Notes under the pieces: generated by a model
What the model was told of the DNA's origin: nothing
The model's input: the letters and a program-made list of their open reading frames with translations, nothing else
Databases searched by the model: none
NCBI RefSeq assembly: GCF_002797715.1
Contig: NZ_PGFF01000001.1
Span: forward strand, 2,937,304-3,001,303
Length of the DNA stretch: 64,000 bases
From: Diaminobutyricimonas aerilata
GTDB taxonomy: Bacteria > Actinomycetota > Actinomycetes > Actinomycetales > Microbacteriaceae
Direction of reading: 5' to 3'
Shown here: one piece after another, positions 28,905 through 36,401 of the stretch
Numbering within the stretch: the stretch's first letter is position 1
Layout of the letters: each line of letters begins with the position of its first letter
Translations under genes and position numbers: made by a program

Positions 28905-29189
28905 TCAGTTGCCGGCGAGTGCGGCGTCGTGCTCGCGGGTCTTCTGCGCCATGTCGCGCAGCGCCTGCGCCATCTGGGAGATGCCCTCGACGGCGTCACC
29001 CACACCCTTGTTCAGCTCGCGGTAGCCCTCACCGAACTTGCCCGAAGCAAGCTCCGTCTGGAACCCCTCACCCAGCAGGTCCTCGACCTTGCCCAGCAGC
29101 GTCGCCAGCTGGCCCCGCATGTCCTCGGCGCCGGCGTCGAGCGTGCTCGCGGTCTGCTCCATGTCGTCATAGCTCGCGTGGAAAGTCAT
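28905..29189 (-). CDS. Esx/WXG100-like small secreted protein, cassette A copy
   Basis: 94 residues, identical to the cassette B copy. It is the first effector-cassette gene after the EssC ATPase, 110 bases downstream. Expected to be a secreted helical-hairpin protein and possibly the general Esx subunit of this system, given its two copies. The Trp-X-Gly turn is missing (GFQTELASGKFGEGY instead). Confidence 0.84.
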   Translation of the reverse strand: MTFHASYDDMEQTASTLDAGAEDMRGQLATLLGKVEDLLGEGFQTELASGKFGEGYRELNKGVGDAVEGISQMAQALRDMAQKTREHDAALAGN

Positions 29190-29275
29190 CTCACTCGTCC
29201 TTTTCGATCCGATCAACGACCGCCCGAACCGGCGATCAACTGCTCACAAACTAACCGAGCACCCATCACGTGCGC

Positions 29276-29295
29276 GATGGGGAGCCCTCCCCATC
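29276..29295 (-). terminator. Hairpin between essC and esx-like gene
   Basis: Perfect 8-bp stem (29276-29283 with 29288-29295) with a 4-base loop, directly after the essC stop; the same hairpin is at 24834-24853 in front of the other copy. Could end upstream transcription before an esx promoter. No clear -35/-10 pair was found in the 90 bases that follow. Confidence 0.5.
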
Positions 29296-29299
29296 CGAC

Positions 29300-32200
29300 T
29301 CAGACCGGCGAAGCGGTGCTCGGCACGTCGTCAGCTCGGCGTTCCACGTCCACCACGCGGTCGGTGTCGGAGACGAGCGGGAGCTGCACCCGGAACACCT
29401 GCCCGTTCTGCACGTACAGCCCGCGGCCCTCAGGGAACTCGTGTCGCGCGACGCGCGGGAACGGCACCTTGAACACGCTGTCGCCGTCGTGGGTGTCCGG
29501 TTTGAGGATGATCCCCTTCCGGCCGCCCTTCATGTCGCCGACGAGGCCGAACCCGCTGCCGAGCGCCGTGATGTCGGCTTCGGTGATCAACAGGTGGTCG
29601 CTCCGGTTGATGAGCTGAGCGAGCTGGGTGAGCGGCTTCTCGGCCGGCGTGCCGGCGAATTGCGGGAAGTTCTCGATCACGATGACGACTCGATCCCGGA
29701 TGTCCTCGTCGGCGACGACCTCGTTGAGCTCCTTGATGAGTTCCACGGCGTCGTCGACCCGCGTCGCGCTCCGCATCCACGGGAAGTCGTCGGTCAGCCG
29801 CGAACGACGACCACCGATGTGGAAGAAGCGCGCCGAGGGATCCCATCGATGCACCAACCGGGTGAGGGCCCGGAGGGCGTTGGTCTTTCCGCTCAGCGGC
29901 GGTCCGCCGACCACGAAGCTGCCCATGGGGTCGAAACCCATGGCCGCGAGGGCTTCGTCCGAGACTCCGAGGGTCGGGAACTCGCCGACGGCATCGGGCA
30001 GCTGATGGAGCGACAACTCCCGCGGCAGGGCGCCGACCGGCGGGGCCGGAATCACGCCGTGCGCGACGAGACGCTCGGCGAGCGCCTTCGTCGCCGCCGT
30101 CTGCTCCGACACGTTCGTCGTGCCGCCGATGATCGCGAGCTGCGTCTCGTCGCCGTCCACGATGGCGCGACCAGGCGGTGACTTCTCGCTGAGCACGTCT
30201 TTCGGAGCGTCGAGGACCGCGTACGACCCCTCGTCGGGCATCCGGAGCACCACGCGGCGCTGGATCGCGGCGTTGACGGCGGTCGGCACGCTTCCGTACC
30301 GGTCCGCCGTGATCACGACGTGGATGCCGAGCGGTCGCCCCTCCCCGAGCACGCGCATGAAGGCGTTGTAGAGCGGCCCCCGCGAGAGGTTCGTCTCGTA
30401 TTCCGCTCGGAAGGCTCCGAAGCCGTCGAGGAGCAGGAGGATGCGCGCCTCGTCGGGACGACGGGCAAGCTGCCGGTACTCGTCGATGCTCGCGGCATTC
30501 ACCGCGGTGTAGGCCTCCGAGCGCCGATCGAGCTCGCCGCGGATCATCTTGAGCAGCCGGGCGATGCGCTCGTGGTCGTCACCGGATACGACGGCCCCGA
30601 CGTGCGGGAGCACCTCGACGCCCCGCAGTGCACCCGTTCCGAAGTCCATGCCGTACACGGCGACCCGGCCGCCGCCGGGGTTCATGCCCGCCGCGACGGC
30701 GAGCGATCGCAGCAGGGCCGTCTTGCCCGTACCACCGGTCCCGTACACGGCCATGTGGCCGTCCTTGTCGGGGTGGAAGTACGTCGGCACCTGCAGCTGC
30801 AGGTGCGGGCGGTCGCTGATGCCGATGACGAGAGCGGAGTCGCGCTCCTGAGGGAGCTGCAGCAGGTCGTACGCCGGCCCCAGGTCGTCGAGCCACGGAC
30901 GGCGCGGCGCGGGGATGTGCGCCTGACGGGCCGCCTCGACGAGGTTGGCGACGAGCCGCGACTGGTCGTTGGGACCGAGATCCGCATCCTGCGTGGCCGA
31001 CTCGTGCGCGGGGGGCTCCCACACCTGCGTGGCGCCGAACCGCAGTTCCGCGACGCTCACGCTCACGGCATCCGGCTCGTCGGTCGTCCAGCCTCCCGCG
31101 TAGCCCGACTGGAACGGCGTCAAGCGTCCTGGACCGGTCTTGGCGATGCCACGGCCCGGGATGGCCGGGTCGAACGTGCCCGCGACGGGGTCGCCCACAA
31201 CGTCCTTCGAGTCCGATTCGTCGGCCATCCGCAGCGCGACCCGCAGGTTGGTGTTGGCACGCAGGTTGTCCTTGATGACCCCGGCGGGCCGCTGGGTCGC
31301 CATGATGAGGTGGATGCCGAGCGAGCGGCCGCGTTGCGCGATGTCGACCACGCCGTCCACGAACTCCGGCACCTCCCCGGCGAGCGCCGCGAACTCGTCG
31401 ATGACGAGCACGAGGGCAGGGGGGCACTCCGGGTCGCCGCGCTTCTCGAGCTCGAGCAGATCCTTGGCCTTCTTGCGGTTGAAGAGGTGCTCACGGTGAT
31501 GCAGTTCCGCTCGCAGGCTGGTCAGCGCACGCCGCACCAGGTGCGGGCTCAGGTCGGTCACCAGCCCGACGCAGTGCGGCAGGTTGACGCACTCCGCGAA
31601 GGCCGACCCGCCCTTGTAGTCCACGAAGAGGAAGGTCACCCGGTCGGGGCTGTACTCGGCGGCCATGCCGAGCACCCATGCCTGCAGGAACTCGGACTTC
31701 CCCGACCCAGTCGTACCGCCGACGAGGGCGTGCGGCCCCTGCGTGCGGAGGTCGAGGTGCATCGCGTCCGGTGACGACTGCCCCACGAGGGCACGGAGCG
31801 TACCCGCGCGCTTGCGCTGCACGGGCGGTCGGCCGCTGCGGTCGTGGATCGAGTTGTTCTGAGTCCACCGCTCCACGGCCGCGCGGGGCTCCGCCCCGAG
31901 GTCCGTGCCGAGCAGCGTGAGCAGGCTCACGCTGCGGGGCAGATCGCTCGAGTCGGCGATGACGGCACCGGCATCGACGACGGGGGCGAGACGGCGTGCC
32001 AGCATCCGGGCGTACTCGACGGACACCCCCTCGACGGCCACGCGCTCGACGACCATGCCCTGCCGCACGAAGTGCACCTGAGCCTCGGTCAGCCCGGTGC
32101 TCACGTCCACGAAGGTGCGGCAGGCCGCGGGCAGCGCCTCGCGGACCGGTGCCATCCAGATCGGGAACACGTGTGCATCCGCAGCGTCCTCGACGAGCTG

Positions 32201-33871
32201 TACGAGGCGTGCGCGGTCGACCGGCGCGTCGTTGGCGATGAGGAGGACGAGCGCAGCGCCCCCGTCGGTGAAGAACGACGCGGCGTCGCGCGTACCCACC
32301 TTGGCCCCGCGGGCGGCGGCGGCATCGTCCTCGTCGCTCGCCCCCCGCTGCAGCTCGCGGACCCCGAGCTGCTTGCGGCGCACCGCGATGATCTCCTCGA
32401 GGGCGTTCAGCAGGGCGGTCCCCGTCGCGGCACTGTCGGCCAGCTGGATGCCCTCGACCGGGCTGTGCGGGGAGGTGGTGTGGGGCAGCCACTTGAGCCA
32501 CTCGAACTCGGGGGTGACCGTCGGCGAGAGCAGGGCCGCGAACGCGACCTCCGCCGGCGAGTGGAGCCCGGCGTACTGCACGAGCAGCGCGCGCACCGCG
32601 TCGGCCGCCTCGACGGCGCCCCCGCAGACGCCCAGTGCGCCGGAGAGGAACGGGTTCTCGACGACGGGCACCCCGTCGATGAACCGCATGCGGTCGCGGA
32701 GCTCGTCGACCCGACGCTGGAAGGCGGGGAGCCCCCGATTGGCGTCGTTGTCCTCGATCGTGTTGCGGCTGGGCATGGCCCCCAGCCCGAGCCGCACGTC
32801 GAGGAAGTTCCAGTGCTCGGGGCGCCGGGTCCAGAGCATCGGGCCGAGCCGGTGCGCCTCGGCGTAGACCTCGGCGACGGACGGGCTTTCCTTGAGCCGG
32901 AGCGCCCGCTCCTTCGGCACCTCCGTCTGCAGCTGCTCCTCGAGGTCCTCGATCTGGAGTTCGAAGCGTTCGATCTCGATCTTCGTCTTCTTGCCCACGC
33001 GACTGCGTTGCGCGAACCAGTTGCCGATGGCCATGACGGGCGCGAGGGCGATGAACCCGAGCGACATCGGATTGCCCGTGAAGCTGAACATCATCGCGCC
33101 CATCAGGACCGGCGCGACCATGATGATCCAGTTGAACGGCTGCGGCTCCTTCTCCCGTGGCACCTCGGGGGCGTCGTATTCACGCCCGAGGTAACGCGCC
33201 TCGACCCGGGGGGACCGGTTGAACCGGAGCGCCCCGCCACGCTCGATGATGCCGTCGTCGAGTTCACTCGCCGACGCCAGCAGCACGATGGACACCCGCG
33301 TGTCACCGAGCAGCACGGACTGCCCACTCGGCAGCCGCAGTCGCGGAACGAGACCCCCGTCGACCAGGATGCCGTTCGCCGAGTTCATGTCGACGACGTC
33401 GATGGTCGACGAGGTGATCTCGACCCGGGCGTGACGCTTCGACACGAGCGGATCGCTCAGCACGACGGCGTTCCCGGCGTCGCGGCCGATGGTGCTCGAG
33501 CCGACGGGCAGCCGCACTTCGAGCCCGGCATCCGGACCGCTCAGCACCCGCACGACGGCCGCCGCGCTCCGCGGGTCGACGCCCGCGGCCCCCGTCGGAT
33601 GGATGGGTGCCGGCACCGTCGCGGCGTCGAAGCCCGACCCGACCGGGGCGTCTCCGATCGGCGACGCGGGGTCGAGGGTCACACCCTTCGGGGCCTCGGG
33701 GGGCGCCACCTGAAGGGTGAGGGGGACGGACCGGTCGGGCGCGCCCGGCGAGAAGGGATCGGCCTCGATGACCGCGCGGGCGACATCGCCGACGGTGGCT
33801 GTCGCGTCCGCCGTGACGACGATGTCCACCGGCTCGCCACTCGAGCGCCGGTATGCGAGCTTCAGCTTCAT
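29300..33871 (-). CDS. essC: Type VII secretion FtsK/SpoIIIE ATPase, EssC-type with FHA domain
   Basis: 1523 residues, the size of Bacillota EssC. Order: beta-grasp/FHA-like N-terminus (1-90), FHA domain with GRDAGNAVVLSDPLVSKRHARVEI (about 105-205), two membrane helices (246-288), then three FtsK-type ATPase modules. Walker A motifs are GGTTGSGKS 718-726, GTGGTGKT 1044-1051 and GGPPLSGKT 1322-1330, with Walker B LVIDEFAAL in the first module. It is the motor that selects and exports WXG100/LXG substrates. Its ATG overlaps the preceding stop by one base. Confidence 0.95.
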   Translation of the reverse strand: MKLKLAYRRSSGEPVDIVVTADATATVGDVARAVIEADPFSPGAPDRSVPLTLQVAPPEAPKGVTLDPASPIGDAPVGSGFDAATVPAPIHPTGAAGVDPRSAAAVVRVLSGPDAGLEVRLPVGSSTIGRDAGNAVVLSDPLVSKRHARVEITSSTIDVVDMNSANGILVDGGLVPRLRLPSGQSVLLGDTRVSIVLLASASELDDGIIERGGALRFNRSPRVEARYLGREYDAPEVPREKEPQPFNWIIMVAPVLMGAMMFSFTGNPMSLGFIALAPVMAIGNWFAQRSRVGKKTKIEIERFELQIEDLEEQLQTEVPKERALRLKESPSVAEVYAEAHRLGPMLWTRRPEHWNFLDVRLGLGAMPSRNTIEDNDANRGLPAFQRRVDELRDRMRFIDGVPVVENPFLSGALGVCGGAVEAADAVRALLVQYAGLHSPAEVAFAALLSPTVTPEFEWLKWLPHTTSPHSPVEGIQLADSAATGTALLNALEEIIAVRRKQLGVRELQRGASDEDDAAAARGAKVGTRDAASFFTDGGAALVLLIANDAPVDRARLVQLVEDAADAHVFPIWMAPVREALPAACRTFVDVSTGLTEAQVHFVRQGMVVERVAVEGVSVEYARMLARRLAPVVDAGAVIADSSDLPRSVSLLTLLGTDLGAEPRAAVERWTQNNSIHDRSGRPPVQRKRAGTLRALVGQSSPDAMHLDLRTQGPHALVGGTTGSGKSEFLQAWVLGMAAEYSPDRVTFLFVDYKGGSAFAECVNLPHCVGLVTDLSPHLVRRALTSLRAELHHREHLFNRKKAKDLLELEKRGDPECPPALVLVIDEFAALAGEVPEFVDGVVDIAQRGRSLGIHLIMATQRPAGVIKDNLRANTNLRVALRMADESDSKDVVGDPVAGTFDPAIPGRGIAKTGPGRLTPFQSGYAGGWTTDEPDAVSVSVAELRFGATQVWEPPAHESATQDADLGPNDQSRLVANLVEAARQAHIPAPRRPWLDDLGPAYDLLQLPQERDSALVIGISDRPHLQLQVPTYFHPDKDGHMAVYGTGGTGKTALLRSLAVAAGMNPGGGRVAVYGMDFGTGALRGVEVLPHVGAVVSGDDHERIARLLKMIRGELDRRSEAYTAVNAASIDEYRQLARRPDEARILLLLDGFGAFRAEYETNLSRGPLYNAFMRVLGEGRPLGIHVVITADRYGSVPTAVNAAIQRRVVLRMPDEGSYAVLDAPKDVLSEKSPPGRAIVDGDETQLAIIGGTTNVSEQTAATKALAERLVAHGVIPAPPVGALPRELSLHQLPDAVGEFPTLGVSDEALAAMGFDPMGSFVVGGPPLSGKTNALRALTRLVHRWDPSARFFHIGGRRSRLTDDFPWMRSATRVDDAVELIKELNEVVADEDIRDRVVIVIENFPQFAGTPAEKPLTQLAQLINRSDHLLITEADITALGSGFGLVGDMKGGRKGIILKPDTHDGDSVFKVPFPRVARHEFPEGRGLYVQNGQVFRVQLPLVSDTDRVVDVERRADDVPSTASPV

Positions 33872-35046
33872 CAGTCGACCGCCGTTTCGAACTGCTTGAC
33901 AAGGAAGGACCGCTCACCGAGGTGCACCCTGCTGCCCCAGGGTGCGTGCGCGCGCTCCTCGGGCACGAGCGCCGTCTCCTGGCCCGAAGGGGGAACGACG
34001 GCGGATCCGTTGCTCGATCCTCGGTCCTCGATCCAGATGCCATCGGGCTCGATGCCCACGAGCGCATGGGTCTTGGACATCGAGAAGGAGGGGTCGTCGA
34101 TCGCGATGGCGGAGGAGATGTTCTCACCCGCGCGGGGTTCGGGCCGACGGCCGATGAGCGTCGTGCCAGTGAGTTCGTAGCGCGCACCGTCGTCGCCGAC
34201 GAGCACGGCGCCGTCCGGCGCCCGCGGCGGCATCGGAGGCGGTGTGACGTAGCCGGGACGGACGGGCGGCGGCGCAGCGGTGGGAGCCGGGGCGCCCGAG
34301 TGATCCGGGGCCTCCGCGCCGACCACGGCGGCGCGCGAGCGCTCCCCGGCCGCGAAACGGACGGCATCCGATGCGCTCGTGGCCAGTGAGGGCATCTGCA
34401 CCTCGTCGGCGTGCGGTGCATTGAGGCGCCTCCGCGCCATCCGCAGCGCCTTGGCGTCGAAAGGGTCGACCCCGTGTCGCCGGTCGATGATCCAGTTGCC
34501 GCCGATGTGGTCGTGCCAGCCGCGCCCGCGCCGCTCGCGGTCCCACAGCGGCGAGAGCAGGAACACCAACGCGCCGATCAACGGCACGATGACGGACGCA
34601 GCACCGACCACGAACGCGCGCAGCACCATGCGCCAGAAACCCGGCTTCTCGAACGTGCGGGCGTTGACGGAGCGGATGCCGACGATGGCCTTGCCCGCCG
34701 TCACGCCGCGTAGTCCGTGCACGATGAGCTGGACGAGCACGTAGACGACGATCAGGGTCTGGCTGATGATCGACCAGAGCAGAACCGCTTGCAGGTCGGG
34801 GTGCCCGAGCCCGGCCGACACGGCGTCGGGGTCGGCCATCAGACGGAGCGCAGCGGGCGCGGCGCCGATCCCCATCGGCAGCGCCAGCAGGGCGTAGAAC
34901 GCGGCGTCGATCGCGAACGCGGCGGAACGACGACCGGCGGAGGCGGGGACCAGGCCGAGGGCGGCGGCGTACGCAGGGTCCGGCTTGCCGTCGGGGAGTA
35001 GTCCGGCGATGGGCTCCTTCTCAGGCACGTCGAGCGTGACGCTCAC
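33871..35046 (-). CDS. RDD/FHA-domain membrane protein of the type VII locus
   Basis: 391 residues from GTG 35046 (GAGGGGAG upstream). RDD domain with three to four membrane helices (residues ~50-190: GRRSAAFAIDAAFYALLALP, the TAGKAIVGIRSV motif, WHDHIGGNWIID). A Pro-rich linker follows, and a C-terminal FHA domain (TGTTLIGRRPEP, MSKTHALVGIE, DRGSSNGSAVV). FHA domains here and in EssC suggest control by Ser/Thr phosphorylation; no kinase gene is in the window. First gene of the locus; the 170 bases upstream show no definite promoter. Confidence 0.85.
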   Translation of the reverse strand: MSVTLDVPEKEPIAGLLPDGKPDPAYAAALGLVPASAGRRSAAFAIDAAFYALLALPMGIGAAPAALRLMADPDAVSAGLGHPDLQAVLLWSIISQTLIVVYVLVQLIVHGLRGVTAGKAIVGIRSVNARTFEKPGFWRMVLRAFVVGAASVIVPLIGALVFLLSPLWDRERRGRGWHDHIGGNWIIDRRHGVDPFDAKALRMARRRLNAPHADEVQMPSLATSASDAVRFAAGERSRAAVVGAEAPDHSGAPAPTAAPPPVRPGYVTPPPMPPRAPDGAVLVGDDGARYELTGTTLIGRRPEPRAGENISSAIAIDDPSFSMSKTHALVGIEPDGIWIEDRGSSNGSAVVPPSGQETALVPEERAHAPWGSRVHLGERSFLVKQFETAVD

Positions 35047-35219
35047 TGGCACTCCCCTCGGGTTCTCGTCGTCCACGGCGCGCGTGACCGATCCATCCAG
35101 TTCAATCGGCGCGAGGAAGGATGTCGATGGGGACGAGTTCCCATCCCCCCGCGCCAGGATACCGGCGGCGCGGCAAACCTGAGGGCGCCTCTTCGAGGGG
35201 CGCGGCCGCGCCGGCGAGA

Positions 35220-35486
35220 TCAGCGGGCGGCGTCGTCCGTCGCCGGCTGCGGGGCGGGGAGCGTGCCGAGCAGGCCGGCGAGGGTCTCGGCAGCCGCGTC
35301 GTCGGTCTGCGCGGCGGCGCGGTTCTGCTCGGCGACGGCGGCGACGACCTCGGCACGCTGGATGGGCACACCCTTGGGGGCGTCGAGCCCGATCCGCACG
35401 CTGTCGCCGCGCACGTCGATGACGGTGATGACGATGTCGTCGCCGATCATGACGCGCTCCCCCTTCTTGCGCGTCAGCACCAGCAT
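35220..35486 (-). CDS. csrA: Carbon storage regulator CsrA
   Basis: 88 residues. Canonical MLVLTRKKGERVMIGDDIVITV start and VRIGLDAPKGVPIQRAEV core. The extra Ala/Thr-rich C-terminal tail makes it longer than the ~61-75 residues common in other groups. RNA-binding dimer that blocks translation at ANGGA sites. Placed at the end of the flagellar export operon, 9 bases after the flhF-like gene, and antagonised in other bacteria by FliW, which is also encoded here. Confidence 0.95.
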   Translation of the reverse strand: MLVLTRKKGERVMIGDDIVITVIDVRGDSVRIGLDAPKGVPIQRAEVVAAVAEQNRAAAQTDDAAAETLAGLLGTLPAPQPATDDAAR

Positions 35487-35495
35487 GGCGTCAGA

Positions 35496-36401
35496 CTACA
35501 CGCGCTCCGCCCAGCCGACCGGGAGCCCGAGGGCGTCGACGGTGGCGGGCGAGGCGGTGTGGGCTCCGTGCACGACGGCGAGCGCGTGCACCGTCAGCGC
35601 CTCCCGGGCGACGCGCACCCAGCGCTCCGTGTCGTCGGCCTTGCGCGACGCGTCGACGACGAGCCACAACTGGTCGGCGCCGATCTGCCGCAGGGCGTCG
35701 AGGTGGGCGACGACGGATGCTCCGCTGCCGAGCCCGTACGCGACGAGCACCCGGTGACCGGACTCGACGCCGCGGGCGCGGGCGGCGGTGGCCGTGCGGC
35801 GATCGTCGACCCGGGGTCGCTCGGGCGAGCTCAGTTCGCCGCCCTCGAACAGCATCCCGCCGAAGGGGTCGCGGCCGAACGCGGCGGCGACCTTCACCGC
35901 ATCCGCGGCGAGACCGGCCACGACGACGAGGTCGCCGGGACGGGGCGGGGCGGCCGGGGGCGCGTCGCGGCCCGGCACGACCGTCCTCGTGCGCGGGGCG
36001 GCCTCCCGCTGCAGCTCCTCGAGCAGTTGGGCGAACGCCGCGCCCTGGGTAGATACCGGGGTGGGGGCGGGAGGCGCGACGGCGGGGGCGACGAGGGTGC
36101 GTTCGACCGCGTCCGCCTCGTCGATGAGCGCGGCGATACCGCCGGCCCCCGTCGCGCTCGGCGGCGCGGCCGGCGCCGGAGGGGCGGCCGGCGCGGGACG
36201 CCGGTCGGGCACCGCCTCGAAGTGCGGCGCGGGCACGTCAACGGTCACCTCGAGCACGCGTTTGGCGAAGAACCCGGCGATGCCGCCGACACGCACCTCC
36301 TCGATCGAGAGGATGCGCGCATCCGGGCCGTACTCCGCCCGCACGTATCCGTCGAAGCCGCCGCGCGGGCGCTTCTCACGCCGGAATCGGATCGAGGGCA
36401 C
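35496..36401 (-). CDS. FlhF-like protein lacking a GTPase P-loop
   Basis: 301 residues from GTG 36401, overlapping flhA by 26 bases. The N-terminus (GYVRAEYGPDARILSIEEVRVGGIAGFFAKRVLEVTV) matches the N-terminal domain of FlhF, and the gene follows flhA as flhF usually does. Where FlhF has its SRP-type GTPase loop, this protein reads DLVVVAGLAADAVKVAAAFG, with no GxxGxGKT. The C-terminus keeps a LWLVVDASRKADDTERWV stretch reminiscent of the SRP-GTPase fold. Probably a degenerate FlhF; the start is uncertain. Confidence 0.7.
   Translation of the reverse strand: MPSIRFRREKRPRGGFDGYVRAEYGPDARILSIEEVRVGGIAGFFAKRVLEVTVDVPAPHFEAVPDRRPAPAAPPAPAAPPSATGAGGIAALIDEADAVERTLVAPAVAPPAPTPVSTQGAAFAQLLEELQREAAPRTRTVVPGRDAPPAAPPRPGDLVVVAGLAADAVKVAAAFGRDPFGGMLFEGGELSSPERPRVDDRRTATAARARGVESGHRVLVAYGLGSGASVVAHLDALRQIGADQLWLVVDASRKADDTERWVRVAREALTVHALAVVHGAHTASPATVDALGLPVGWAERV

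Larger units (their letters stand above)
28905..29316. repeat. 412-bp direct repeat, copy A
   Basis: Partner of 24463-24874, three mismatches. Covers the esx-like gene from its stop codon, the upstream region, and the last 17 bases of essC. The sharp boundary at the stop codon points to recent duplication or gene conversion of this segment. Confidence 0.95.

Noticed and set aside
24463-29316. Insertion sequence or transposon explaining the 412-bp repeats
   Set aside because: No transposase, terminal inverted repeats or target-site duplication; the repeat is a gene with its upstream region.
35496-36401. Calling this gene a functional FlhF GTPase
   Set aside because: The G1 loop GxxGxGKT is absent, so only the N-terminal domain and context support a link.
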